64,000 nt of DNA from Nakaseomyces glabratus (GCF_010111755.1 NC_088953.1:530527-594526); one strand, 5' to 3'. Counted from the stretch's first letter, positions 39,585 through 52,100 are shown. The notes: generated by a model not told the origin, from the letters alone. Numbers and translations are program-made.

Positions 39585-41444
39585 ATGGATAAAAGAGGAT
39601 TTTTTGGTATTGTTAAGGATATATTCTACTCTAATGCTTTAGATGAAAATGAAGGACATCTCAGAAGCATGAGCCAGAATCTTAGTCCTGTCATTTTACA
39701 GTTAAATAATAAAACGCTATTGTCACCAACTAAAACACCAATTTACAATAGTGTTGGAATCAATTCTTCTCCAAGATCTCCTAGTCCCGCAAGTAACTTA
39801 CTCTCCCATCCATCAAATTATAGGCATAATACCAATCCATCACAAATAAACAAGAATCCACTGCTAGAGGAAAGAAAGGTTAGTTCCCTGAAAGATATAG
39901 AATCCAGTAGTACAGCTGACAAAAATGGAAGGAATTTATCCGCTCTTGAAATTACAGATAAGTTACTCTTTTCAATGGATAATGACAACTTGATCTTGAA
40001 TGATATTGAAGATGAGCTCGATGGTTTTACACCAATAGATACTTATGTGGAATCAAAGGACATGCCCACTAAATATAACAACTCGATGAGAATAACAAAA
40101 TTGAGATCTTGCTACAATATTGACATTGGAAGGGCAATAAGTAATTGCTATGGGGACTATTTGAAAAGAATTGGTAATAACTTTAGAAACTTAGAGATGG
40201 AATTTCAGCAACAATACCAAGCAATTACAATAAATGGTGGATTTGAGGAGTTGATTAGTTTGTTGGTAAATTTAACATCAATAAAAGAAGAATTAAGGTC
40301 TGGAAATCTAATATATCGTTCTGATTGTTTGGTGTCTGAAATGTCGGTATATCTAGATCATTACTTCGAGTTACTAGAAGTTAATGAAAATTTGCTTAGA
40401 GATATTGACCAATACAAATTACGGTATTCCTATATGGTAGATAAAGTTCGAAAATCTGAAAGTTCGATCGAAAAATGTAACTCTCTTATTGAAAAGCAGC
40501 AAGCCTTTAAAAAGAAATTAGTGCACACACTAAGAGGTTTAATATTATTTGATATTCCACTGGGACAGGTAATACTGGACTACATAGAACAATGCAATGG
40601 TAACACCACTTTTGAACAGACCTTTAGAGAGAAGAACTCAGCAATTACAAATTTCTTGACTACAGCTAGCACAAAAAAAATAAATCTTCTTCAAAAAGAG
40701 AATGACAGTCTGACCAAGGACATAAAACTGGTGAAAGAAGCTCAAAAATCATTGACAGACACCAATAAGAACTTGAAAGAGGAAAATGACTTATTAAAAG
40801 GCAGAATGGAGTTATTGAAGCAAAAACAAGAAAAGGAAATTCAAGAGCTTAAGAAGGAAAACAAGCGCTTATTAACTATGAACGTTGGCCTAACTAAAGA
40901 ATTGGACGAAATTAAAAGAGATAAAGGGAAATTGGAAGGAAATCTGTTGAAAGAAAAAAATAAAAATACCTTATTGAAAAATGAACTTGCTTCCATTGCT
41001 AATGATAATAATGATCTTAAGAGTAGTCTTCAAAATCTTGAAGGAAACATTGAAGAATCATTAACAGAAGAGGCTTTGAAGGTCAGATTTATTTCTCTTT
41101 CTTCTGAAAACTACAATACATTAGATGTCGAATGTATTGATAGACAAGATTTAGTTTCACTGCGAAACTTACTCAAGGTATTAACTTTAACGTTAGAAAT
41201 ACCATTTTCAAAATTACAAACAACTATCCCTTTACTAGCTATTCGTTTGTATCACGAAAACACTTCGCTACTGAGCTTTTGCAACACATTACACATGCAT
41301 TTGTATGGAAAGCCTTTGGCAATAAAAAATTATAGGAGATGGGCATATGCAGATTATCTTAAGACATGCAACATACATGAAGTACAGCATCCTATTAAGC
41401 CCATATTGGAAGCAATGTTCAATAAAATTGCACCTAAAGTTTGA
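39585..41444 (+). CDS. ADY3: Ady3/Cnm67-family coiled-coil spindle-pole/prospore protein
   Basis: 619 residues. Residues ~1-110 are Ser/Asn/Pro-rich and probably disordered; ~240-300 and especially ~360-490 are strongly coiled-coil (Leu/Lys/Glu heptads); ~510-619 form a globular C-terminal domain of the Cnm67 type, which anchors to the spindle pole body outer plaque. S. cerevisiae has two duplicates: CNM67 (581 residues, spindle pole outer plaque) and ADY3 (790, leading edge of the prospore membrane in meiosis). Synteny (between GUD1 and LRG1) says ADY3, while length and C-terminus look closer to Cnm67. If this species has only this copy it may serve the mitotic role. Confidence 0.72.
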   Translation: MDKRGFFGIVKDIFYSNALDENEGHLRSMSQNLSPVILQLNNKTLLSPTKTPIYNSVGINSSPRSPSPASNLLSHPSNYRHNTNPSQINKNPLLEERKVSSLKDIESSSTADKNGRNLSALEITDKLLFSMDNDNLILNDIEDELDGFTPIDTYVESKDMPTKYNNSMRITKLRSCYNIDIGRAISNCYGDYLKRIGNNFRNLEMEFQQQYQAITINGGFEELISLLVNLTSIKEELRSGNLIYRSDCLVSEMSVYLDHYFELLEVNENLLRDIDQYKLRYSYMVDKVRKSESSIEKCNSLIEKQQAFKKKLVHTLRGLILFDIPLGQVILDYIEQCNGNTTFEQTFREKNSAITNFLTTASTKKINLLQKENDSLTKDIKLVKEAQKSLTDTNKNLKEENDLLKGRMELLKQKQEKEIQELKKENKRLLTMNVGLTKELDEIKRDKGKLEGNLLKEKNKNTLLKNELASIANDNNDLKSSLQNLEGNIEESLTEEALKVRFISLSSENYNTLDVECIDRQDLVSLRNLLKVLTLTLEIPFSKLQTTIPLLAIRLYHENTSLLSFCNTLHMHLYGKPLAIKNYRRWAYADYLKTCNIHEVQHPIKPILEAMFNKIAPKV

Positions 41445-41620
41445 ATGTTATGAATCTTTTAATTAAGTATATATTATGTGTCCTAGCAGTTTCCCTCATT
41501 TCCGTTATGTATGCAATAAATTAAATTTTGAGAGATTCATTGTCCATGTTAAGAATTAAGATTAGTTTGGAATGTAAAAAAACGGCAATTAATGTCAAAA
41601 AGAATATTAATTAATAACGG

Positions 41621-44600
41621 TTATTGTGAAATCTCGATAGCACCCTTTACTTCCAAAACCGACGACCTAGTAATTTTAGTTACCGCATTTTTGACTATAG
41701 GAGATTTTCTAATTTCAAACTCTGAATAGTCAATCTTGTTATGAAGCAAGCTTTCCAATACATACGCATTAATATCCTCAAATGTAGACAACTTCAAATT
41801 TTTAGTTTCTTCTAACAGTTTCATTAAGAATGTTGGTACCATACAGATATCCTCACTGTGCGTAATTAGGAAATCAATAACTTCAATAGCCAAAAAATGA
41901 TTCTCACCATTGTTTTGTGCAAACGTATCTGCTGGCACTTCAAGTGACTTCATTTCAACATTATGGGGTGTTTCCAGTCCCGAACTCAATATATTTGGGG
42001 CAATGACAGTAGATAAATTATGAATATCCATTTTTGATCCCATTTCGTTTTCAATATAAGAAAAGGAGGATGTCCAATTTAGAAAAGAAAGCAAAACCTC
42101 TAATACATTTCTATTGTACAAGGGAAGTAGAGCAAATATCAAAGAGAACAACTTTTGTTTTCTTACTGTAGCACTTATTTTTGCAGAACTTATCCATAAT
42201 AGGTACAGATCAGATGTCAATAGAGGATCAGGAAGTTCTCTCAAAAACTTCTTAAGTAGGGCCGAAAGTTGAATTGCATTTTCTTTACTAAAATCAATTG
42301 ATCGAGATGGGAATGCATCAATTTGATTAGTCAGTTCACGTAGACGCCTGATGTTACCATTTTTTCTAAATATACCTTCAACACTCATGTCGAGTTGTTT
42401 TAATGAAGATATTAGTTCATCTACTAACACAGGCACGCGGATTTTGGAAGGACCAACACCTAATTCCGAGTCAACCCCGCAATACAAACTTAAATCATCC
42501 AAATTTGTACCAAAAACCTTTCTGGGTGCTGATTTTTTTCCATCCTTATTTACTATATTCCACATTTTATTCCAAAAGTTTCCATTTTGAGATGGTCGAA
42601 CTTCTCTGCTAATCTGCTGTCTGAGCTTCTCAAAATCAAAACTATAATCGTTGAATTTTTTTAAATCACTCATTAGCAATGATAAACTAATATATTTCAA
42701 TGTCACAAGTGCACTTTTATCAAGTTCCGAGTAATATACACCTGTTCGCTTCCTTTCATTTGAATTAAATTCATCGCTACCATCTTCCAATGTTTTAAAG
42801 TGAGTAAATGCATTTGGACGCAATTCACGAGCTTGTTCTGCAGCAACGATTCTTGAAATATCATCTAGTGTCAACGTTTTATTATTACCAAATAGTTGCT
42901 CATCTCGGCCACTATTTTCAGTTGGAGTATCAGTTTTAATAATTAAATTTTTATCTTCCCGTTTTCCTGAACCTAGTTCAGTTTCAGGTATCTCTAATAC
43001 AACAGACTTGCGAGCTTCCTTCTTTTCGTTGGAAACACGTATACTCTCCCTTCTTGATTTCAGCCTTTTTACATCATTTAATGTCCTAATATAGGTTTGC
43101 TCCATGGAAAATTTCGATGGTACATTACCATTTTCATATATGTTTGCTACTTTATTATCCTTATTTTGTAAATCCATCACTGTCTTTGTTTTAACCAAGG
43201 CAATTTTTAGAAGAAAAATCAATTGGCTTAAGTTTGTGACATATTTGAATCCTGGTACAGATACTTCATCATCAACAGAACACCGTGAACATAATATAAA
43301 CATTTTTTCCTTGTTAAAAGTTGCATCTGTAACATCACTAGGTTTGATAGATTCTGAGCAAATATTACAGCTAAAACATTTGAGATGCCATCTGTATTCA
43401 TTGAACTGAATACACTCATCCTGTATGTACGTCTGACACCTAACACAATTATCATTGGTATTAATTGGGATATTAATGTAACGAAATGGATCACTATCAA
43501 AAATTTCATTTTTCTCAACTTCTTTGAGAAACTTCATTAACGGGTTAACAGTTTTTAGATATCTATTTCTTTCTAAGGCAATATGGAGACCATATCTGGT
43601 CAGTAACTTCAAATATTGCGCAAGTCCAGTTATTGTAGACATGCATAATGATATATTCAATGAACTTTTTTTGTCATCTTGATTCAGTTTACGGAGAAAT
43701 TGTAAGTATATCATAAGCTTCTTTGATAAGTTTTTTGGAAGTTTCAAGTAATTTGGTTTAAAATCAGGTGACTCTCTGTAACTGGGCAGTGTATGGGGTA
43801 GATCTTTCTGTTGAGTATCTATTTGGAATATGTTTAAACTATCAAGTCCTTTAAATAAGCACCCTGTCTTAAGAACTAGTAAGGCAGTCGCTTCTACACC
43901 CTTCTTTTGATCAGATATTGTTAATGATTGGAACATGTCAGATATGCATGACGCAGCCTCCTCTTCAAATCTATACAGTATCGACCATGTCTTATTTAGG
44001 ATAAACGAAAATGCCTGCATCTGTTTATCTAGGTTAGAAGCCTGTTCACTATAATTGCTTTCGGTAGAAATGGTAGGATTAAATTCTAATTTTGGTATTT
44101 CAGGTAGGTTTAGTGTATCGGATGATAAATCTACATGCCAGTATTTGTGAATACCGTAACATTCAGGGTGCCAACATAAAACCTGGTCGCCTTTTGGGAA
44201 TTCAATATACTGATCTGATATAGGAAATTTACAACCTATGCATCTTTTGGAAAAGTACTTCATGAAATGAAATCGACAATATAGCTGGTCATCATGGATA
44301 AAACACTTTTTTACTCCGCATGGTGTCTTACAGATGGTACACGAAAAATGTTCTTCATCATATCTATTCCCAAACGCTGTAAAATATAGTCCTCGCAAAG
44401 GCTCATCACAGACATGGCAGAGGAGACCATTTCTCTTAAAATAGTCATACTGACAAAGCAATAAGGTTTCGACATTACCATTGTGTTGATGATCGAAGGG
44501 GAAGTATTTGGGCCTTAACGGTCTTGAGCAATCGTGACAAACAAAACATTCCTCATGGAAATATTTGCCGAGAGCCTTAAGTGCCGGTTTTCGATTGGTC

Positions 44601-44725
44601 TTATCGATATTAATAGGTTTATCACAATGGGAGCATATCTTTTTATTAATGTGAGAATGGTTATCCTGCAGAACGGTTCCAGTACTAACAATATTCACAG
44701 AACTATGCATATTTCCTTTAACCAT
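41621..44725 (-). CDS. LRG1: LIM-domain Rho GTPase-activating protein Lrg1
   Basis: 1034 residues (S. cerevisiae 1017). Lrg1 is a GAP for Rho1 that tunes 1,3-beta-glucan synthesis and cell-wall integrity signalling at bud sites. Two LIM zinc fingers at the N-terminus (from CSHCDKPI near residue 32 and CHVCDEPL), a third beginning CVRCQTY at ~430, and a C-terminal RhoGAP domain with the arginine finger Arg787 in GIFRKNGNIRRL. All zinc ligands I checked are present. Last intact conserved gene before the telomere; it marks the end of the YDL229-YDL240 synteny block. Confidence 0.95.
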   Translation of the reverse strand: MVKGNMHSSVNIVSTGTVLQDNHSHINKKICSHCDKPINIDKTNRKPALKALGKYFHEECFVCHDCSRPLRPKYFPFDHQHNGNVETLLLCQYDYFKRNGLLCHVCDEPLRGLYFTAFGNRYDEEHFSCTICKTPCGVKKCFIHDDQLYCRFHFMKYFSKRCIGCKFPISDQYIEFPKGDQVLCWHPECYGIHKYWHVDLSSDTLNLPEIPKLEFNPTISTESNYSEQASNLDKQMQAFSFILNKTWSILYRFEEEAASCISDMFQSLTISDQKKGVEATALLVLKTGCLFKGLDSLNIFQIDTQQKDLPHTLPSYRESPDFKPNYLKLPKNLSKKLMIYLQFLRKLNQDDKKSSLNISLCMSTITGLAQYLKLLTRYGLHIALERNRYLKTVNPLMKFLKEVEKNEIFDSDPFRYINIPINTNDNCVRCQTYIQDECIQFNEYRWHLKCFSCNICSESIKPSDVTDATFNKEKMFILCSRCSVDDEVSVPGFKYVTNLSQLIFLLKIALVKTKTVMDLQNKDNKVANIYENGNVPSKFSMEQTYIRTLNDVKRLKSRRESIRVSNEKKEARKSVVLEIPETELGSGKREDKNLIIKTDTPTENSGRDEQLFGNNKTLTLDDISRIVAAEQARELRPNAFTHFKTLEDGSDEFNSNERKRTGVYYSELDKSALVTLKYISLSLLMSDLKKFNDYSFDFEKLRQQISREVRPSQNGNFWNKMWNIVNKDGKKSAPRKVFGTNLDDLSLYCGVDSELGVGPSKIRVPVLVDELISSLKQLDMSVEGIFRKNGNIRRLRELTNQIDAFPSRSIDFSKENAIQLSALLKKFLRELPDPLLTSDLYLLWISSAKISATVRKQKLFSLIFALLPLYNRNVLEVLLSFLNWTSSFSYIENEMGSKMDIHNLSTVIAPNILSSGLETPHNVEMKSLEVPADTFAQNNGENHFLAIEVIDFLITHSEDICMVPTFLMKLLEETKNLKLSTFEDINAYVLESLLHNKIDYSEFEIRKSPIVKNAVTKITRSSVLEVKGAIEISQ

Positions 44726-45797
44726 GAGGTTGTCATATATTAGTTATGGCTAACTTTAGGTCTTGTAAGTTTGCAACAATATAAGGTATCGGTGTTTTAC
44801 TAATTTTTCAATGATAGAGGTCAGAAGTTAATGGGGCCGTGTTTGATATCAATTAGATACCTTGATTCTTGAGTGCCAATTTAAAATTGTATATCGAAAC
44901 GCCAGTTAATAATATACCCTTGCTCGTCTTCTCTAATTTATGGTAACAGGTGAGATTTGGCCCTTATTATTAGCGAGTTTTGATCCAGAAGATAAAATCT
45001 GCAACCAACAGCTTTGCCGTCAACAGTCCTTGTATAAACAAATTACCACCTGGTATTCACTATAGCAGTGTAACGTGAAAGATTTACACACAGGATACTA
45101 TGTCTCGGTATATGAATTGAATCCAATCTCAGCTTTTATTCGAGATATAAATAAACTGATCAACATGTAAAAAGGCTGTCCTCTTCCATTTTCTGGTTTG
45201 TTTTCCTTTCTAAACACGAATTTTTTTCTTCTTCAGAAGAAAAAGAAGTGTTCCTCTTCGGAGCTTGATAATCGAGCATCGCCAAAAAAAACAAAAGAGG
45301 ATTAATGTGTATGAAGAGGAGTGGGGTGGATAATGGGTAGACGATCGACAATCGACTATCTGCTATGTTGCATTTGAGGCATATCAGCAAGAGAATTCTT
45401 GGTATGTTATTCCGTATCGATTGTCAATGTTACTTGTCACATATGAGCGAAGGTGCTTTGCGAGCATAATTGAGTTCCTTAGTAGATACGGAATATTCTT
45501 CCCCCGCAAAGTGGGTCGGAGTAACTATAGTTTTATAATTATCTTTATGCCAGTGATTAACATATAGTCGGAAATAGTTGGTTTCTTCATTACCTTACAT
45601 ATAATTAGCCTATCTTGTTTCTTTTTGTTCTTTTTGTATTTGGAAGCTTGATATTATTCATTACTTCTTCCAAATAAATCCAAATATTCCTTGATAAATG
45701 GAGCTCTTTGAGATAGGTACCAGGGTACATCAGCAATAAATGTACACAGGAATATATAATATGTAACGTATGTAACGTAGTTAGATGGAACCGTTTA
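44726..45797. other. LRG1 promoter and start of gene-free region
   Basis: 1.07 kb. LRG1 promoter followed by AT-rich DNA. A 10-base inverted repeat (ATTCCGTATC at 45409-45418, GATACGGAAT at 45485-45494) flanks 66 bases. The minus-strand frame 45160-45390 is unconvincing as a gene. Confidence 0.4.
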
Positions 45798-46980
45798 CTA
45801 ATTCAGATGTAAATCAATACTACACAACGCCAGCTCTGTTTGGCAAAGAAGTTTATGGTTAGCCCTACTATTTATGTCAACGAGGAAGGCATTTGTACTA
45901 AGAAGACAGTCATTTTGGAAATCATTCTCTATCATATCATGAAGCTTAATTTTCCAATTGTCATCGATTATGTTTGCAAACATTTTAGAAATAAATAATT
46001 CGAGAGTTGTAATACGCTTGTGAAAAGGCATTGCCAAAAAAAGCGCTTGTTAGAATTTGCCAAATCAGGTCGTTCACTATAAACCAGGATAGGGTCAGCT
46101 TTTCTTTGCTATCAAAGACATCATTTGATCAATGTAATTTTTACCCTAGCAGGACAAAGACATAGCCTTGATTATATGCGGAAATGCTATAAAAACATCT
46201 GATATTAATGTATCAAGTTCTTCAGATCTACATGGGGTCTAAGTTTTGTAATTTCAAAACTCATTCATTAACATCGTTCTCCAAGTTAATTTGATTGCCA
46301 TCGTCTTTCCAAAAGCAAAGGTCTGATAGGTTACATTCTCGATAACGCAATTCTACTCTACTCTTAAAATTATCTGGTAAGCCAACATCTGTATGTGTTA
46401 TAATTTTACCATGTAACACGTTCCAACCCTTATCAAACAATCGTCCAATAACTATGTCATGTCTGAAATCATTTGGTTGTTCATTCCGTCTATATAAACT
46501 CAGTACGTAATATAGAATATAGCATTGCCTTTTAGAAAGTCATCGAACAGAAATGTGATTTACATTATAATCAATGCTTTATAAGTCGATTGATTAAAAA
46601 ATATTCTCATATCTAAATCTAAATCCACATCATAATGCAATACATTATTTATTAATTCTCTTATATTGGGCTGGTTCACTTTATCTTTCAAAAATTCAAT
46701 ACCCATGTCCCTCTATGCTAAGGTTCCTATTGAGAATATATCACTTTTGCTATTCGCTGTAGTCTCACACTGACCAAATGCAGACACATTTGAGCCCAAA
46801 ACTGAATATATGGTCAAAAGAATCAAGGATAATGAGAAAGTCTTGTTTATGCTGATTATAGAATTTGAGGCGTTTACCGTACGATTTATTCCATTTACCA
46901 ACTGATGATTTAAGTAACCAGTCAAAGAATGACTTTTTGGGATACTGGGGATCAGGAATATCGATCCATCAATAGTCAAA
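45798..46980 (-). pseudogene. Decayed minus-strand gene of unknown family (core)
   Basis: Reading from 46979 downward, the minus strand shows a chain of open segments: 46713-46979 (88 codons), then across one TAG the same frame from 46712 to 46563 (50 codons), a shifted frame 46539-46261 (93 codons), two short segments in 46260-46038, and the first frame again 46037-45798 (79 codons). For DNA this AT-rich, random frames should close about every 12 codons, so this chain suggests a protein gene broken by stops and frameshifts. Residue use is protein-like. A KSDIFSIG segment near 46735 recalls protein-kinase subdomain IX, but that is weak. I cannot name the family. No restored reading is offered. 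Confidence 0.5.
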
Positions 46981-49170
46981 TGTGTTCATACATCTATTTC
47001 TCTCTTATTATCATGCAACATCGATACCAAAACGTTAACTTCAGGCTCTTACTTAATATCTGTGGAAAATAAAAGTTTTTAGTAATTCAAGGTAGATTTT
47101 ACAAAAGTCAACACTATTATTGCTTGTATTGAAACATTTTACCCCAATATGACTATTTAAGCTATCCAAGTAAAACACAAATTTGTTTGTACAACAATGA
47201 TAAAGCACTGGAATTCTATCCTACAAATGCAAAATTTTAAATTCTTTCTATACCACAGTTATTGCATTAAAGTTGCATTACCATAACAGTGAACTGATAA
47301 AATCTCCATTCCTCTGACACATAACCTATAACGTACTAAAAAAACAAAATGCTCCACATTAGGAAAATCTATAATTCAACTTGAGACAAACGTTTTCCAT
47401 ATGCATGTCTCACTTCAACCGCAAATCTTCATATACCGGTTAATCTACATGTATAAAAATATTCACAGATTTCGGTTTTTGCCTCTATGGAACACCTTTG
47501 CTTTTATTATCATTACTAATGCGTAGAATTCCTGTATTGTGCTATGGAACTCTATTCAATTTCAGCAAACAAATAAATATCGTGATCTTGTCATTATCAT
47601 TGCTGATATCAAAATTCCTACATAATCATTTTGTCTAATCTATTGGACTAATTAATAATAACAGCCTGAGGGTTTTCATCAAGAACAGTTTAGCTGTGAC
47701 ATCAATAACATCGGAATTAATCTCCTCAGACAACTATCAACACTAACACGCTATTACATCATGCTACCGAATACCTCGATAAATTAATCCTCTTTGATTC
47801 CTCGTGGTGACAAAATACTGTTGTCTTTATCAAAATTATGTTCTTCCCATAAGCCCACAACCTGAGTTAGCAGTTATCATGAAAAATCATGATCATATAT
47901 TCTACTACAATAATTGTCGAAATTGATGCAAGAGATTTTTTCAAGTTCTCAAAAAAAATAATCTTCCTAAAGAGAAGAAAAGTAACTGCAATAGCAATAT
48001 CAAAACATTGCACATGATACTAAATATTTTATGAAGGGAAACTTCTTAAATTATACACGAGCTACACAATTTTCAGAAGTTTGAGCCAATAAACCTCAAT
48101 ACTAACCAAATGTTTAATGGATCGAATAATACACATACAATATCCCAGTAAAATATAAATACCGATCCTGTTATAATGTCAAATATTGAAATACCAATAA
48201 TATGGGAATGTTAAGTGACTGCCAGCTAATCAGAAACACAGAAAAAAACTGTGCTAATAACAACGGGTTTGTTACGTAATTATAAATCCTGGCTAATATT
48301 CACCATCAATAACAAACCAAATTGCACACATTGACTTCATGAGCACCCAATTGAAAAAATTTCATCATTATTGTATACTTGAAAGTATACGCTAAACTGA
48401 CAAATAAAGAGAACATCTATGACTAATTCCGCAAATCTGATACCATTATTCAATTGCTTTTCAACCGGGAGTTCTAATCCTTAAATCATGTCCTAAACAC
48501 CACTTTTTTAATTCAGATAACACCTTCTATGAATGACACCTGTGTAGCCTACTGTTCACACATATCAGTTGAAACAGTCACAGCGGAACTCTTGGTGTTG
48601 TTTGTACATTATTGTATCAAGTAAGGATTCGGGCGATGGTGGTTTATCCTTTAATGATACTACACAACCGTAACTCAAACCAATCTTAAACTGAATGTTA
48701 ACATTGACCACCGCTATTAAGACAAAATAATAAAATTTAAATATTTGCTACAGAGATCAATAACAAAAACTCGAAGTGATAAACAGTTAAAAAATCTCTA
48801 TTTGGCAAAAAAGAGCAATGCTCTTTTCGGTCTATTTGCTTTTTGGTTAGTTTCGGCCTCATAATTAGACCTCGATTACAGTTCTCGTGTATAGTATTAG
48901 AATAAAACTAACAATGAATGCAAGCAAGAGTAATTAAAAGGTTTCTCAAATCAATAGATATTTGCGTTCTAGTATATTCAAATTGCTTTTGTAAAACTTC
49001 CAGGAAATATCGCTAAAAGTATCATATACATCTTATACTTCTCAAACACACTACCCCTCGATAGTGTCACCAGAGCAGCGTCTGAACATTCCACATTATG
49101 ACACTCAATATGACGATAAAGTGCAATTAGAAGTTTTACACCATCACTTGATAACCATGAATTACCCATT
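46981..49170 (-). pseudogene. Possible further minus-strand coding remnants
   Basis: Upstream of the core remnant the minus strand keeps showing longer-than-expected open stretches: 47056-47220 (55 codons), 48340-48480 (47 codons), 48568-48747 (60 codons) and 48978-49169 (63 codons with an ATG), with shorter ones between. A DIK...NVLV-like stretch near 47005-47060 faintly recalls a kinase catalytic loop. Whether this is the 5' part of the core remnant (a gene of ~3.4 kb) or a second relic cannot be decided by eye, and part of it could be chance. Confidence 0.3.
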
Positions 49171-52100
49171 CTACTGTGTAAAATATTGCTATTCTAAAGG
49201 GAGAGACCTTGTCTGGATGAGCTACTTTTTAACTTCTCACATGTTAATATTCTAGACTTTTATTTTCACTTAATATAGTAGACTACTTCTAGAAAGTAAA
49301 CAGAAAATTGTCTTTATCTAACAATATATCTAAAAATTACAGTAATACCTCATGAAGATTTATTATTTGAGTTGACAGCCTCTAGTTTTGTTTACTTGAA
49401 GAATAACCAAAACTTAAAAAGGCCCTCTAGAAAAGTAATCATATCATCTCATTCTCAGCTAAGAACTCAATTATTCGTGTAATGTAGGTCAATATGGGAT
49501 AGACTGGCAACCAACCTACTCTTCGATAGCTCATGTTGGGGTTCATTGGTCTCTGAGTCATGATTTTCCTTTTACTTAATTCACACCTTTTGAAATACAA
49601 TCACACAAAACCAACAATGACTACATTCAAACAAGATAGTTGATATGAATTGTTGAATATATCGCATGGGAAAGTTCTTAAATGACTATTGTTTGACTAA
49701 GAGTAGCCCTACATTACACTAGCTATTCATATAATTATCAGAGGTCAACTGTAACGCAGAGCTGATATCTGGAGCGTTGTATTCTACTCAGAAAAGAGCT
49801 CTCCAGGCCATCCTGTGTAATTGCTCTTTTCCATTGATGTTAGCCCACTTCTTTCCGGGATAGCTTCTGCCTCCATTACCGCAAGTGAAAGATGAACTCC
49901 GTAAAAGGACAGCAGACTCACTGTAGTAAGCACAGGGGATGTATATAGCGCTTGCACTTGTGAGGTGTACTCACATGTCAAATCACATTCCTCTTTGCTA
50001 CGTTTCAGCACCGGAAGGTAGTTAAAAGTGCATCAAACAGTCCTGTAAACACCTGTGTTAATCCCGTTGTTCTTATTAAATATATCTCTTTCTCTCTTAT
50101 AATCAAAACTGAAAATCCCGAGTAATCGTATAATGAACCAGTAACCAAAATAATTTGAACTAAACAAGTTGATGATTAGTTACTATCTATATAAAACTAA
50201 TAACCGACCAAACATAGAAATAATGAAAGAAGAACAAAAAATCATTTAAAGTTTAACCGAATGACTGTAAAGTCTTCATCTTTATAAAATTATGTCTACA
50301 GTATAAATTTTGAGTAAAAAATAGTGAGCATGAGGACTAATGTGCCTGCCATGCAGTGTGTTTAAAAATCTAGTAAAAGTCAATAATATCACTTATTCAA
50401 GTATAAAATGTTACTGTTCTATACACATTGTCCCTAAATAGGATACAAGAAGTAGTTTACAGATGTCTGAATATGTTAAATCAACGCAAAACATTACTTT
50501 GATCTTATACAACTCTAGTGTAACCACTCAAATGCTCATACTTGGTTTATCAATAGTAGTTACAGTTCAAATCAAATCGGTGCAGCAAAACCAACGTCGA
50601 CACAGGGATAATTGTGCTCATCGCATATTATGCTGAAATTTCTTTCTCATTCCAATCGAGTCCTTTATCATGTTCGCAAACAAATGATATTATACAGATA
50701 CTTGGAGCACCATCTCACTTGAGTAGTAACATTGTCTTTCATTCTAGTTACCATTTATGTACTTGCTGGTCTATTTATAGAAACTAATTATATAATTCCA
50801 AGGTAATATTTGTACAAAATTTAGCACGCTTTCATCATCTGCTATTCTCATAGGCCAGTGTTTTGTTTATAACAATGAAAAAGAGCGTTGTATTATTTTG
50901 GCGCAGTCCCATGTGTTAATTTTTAATCCTATACCTTAGTTTTGTTATCAAAAAATGCAATTTATAGTAGGAACATTCACTAAAATAAAGAAATTTTTCA
51001 ACTTCATAAAACAGTAACATCAACAGATATACAATAATTTCAGAAATTCACAAAAGCTAAATTTGATAGTAATTAGTTCACACCATTTTCTTAAAGTTAA
51101 GTTATCATTCTTTGCTATCAGAGTGTCCTTTGACGGAGCTGGATAACTATGCATTCAGAAAGAAAAATACATTAAATGAAGACCATCTAAAGTAATTTAA
51201 AAAGAAAGGCCATAGGAATACGATTTGATATACTACTAAATTTTATAGATGACATTTCACCGTAAACTAAAGCTACTAACGTAATATAAGGTTTTGGAGA
51301 AACCGTCCATTATTTTTCCCTACAAAATCATCAATCAGTGATTGTGTTTACTATTGGCCTTTTAAACTTGAAATACTTCAATGAAGTTTGATCTTATCCT
51401 CTATACTTAATATCTTGTCTTTTCTTTTCCCATTCATTTTCCCAGAAAAAAGGATAAATATGGATAATCAGTAAACGACTATCGAACCTTAGACAGTAAG
51501 AGTCACAAAAAATTTGAAAAACTGTTCTTAGAGGATCCTCTCTATCTAAATATAGATAAGTTAACGTGCTGCAAACGGTCTGCAACTGGTGCCTACTGCT
51601 GACATATGAATTCATTTGTACTTACTATTCGTACTGTTACCGTTCTAACTGTAAGTAATACTTTAATTATGCATACAATATGCCAAACAAGACATACATA
51701 CCAATATTTAGGATTCACTGTAAGACCGTTAATATCACCATGCACCCCAAGTAAACAGTTTGATCAACAATTTTGAATGGAATACAGTCAACAGATTACA
51801 TCCTCCGATCACAAAACGTGTATGATCATAGTGTCATCAAAACTAACAAGCATTCGCACTATTCATATTGTCAAGTAATTACTATCTTATTGTTTGTATT
51901 TCTGCTGAAATAATATGATATTATACCATAATGAAAACTTTAAATTTAGCCATCCTTATAGACCAATCAAAATAATCTAAACTCAAGAAATTGTTCAATA
52001 ACAGTCCCTTTTCAATGCGTCAGACCAGTTACCCTTTCATGTATTGATGATGCCATTAATCTCTCTATAAGATTTATAATACTATTCACTAATATCATTT

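Noticed and set aside
47041..47100. Possible intron end (TACTAA-like branch then TTTTCCACAG on the minus strand)
   Set aside because: No matching 5' splice site found nearby and the region is a relic; such AT-rich matches are common by chance.
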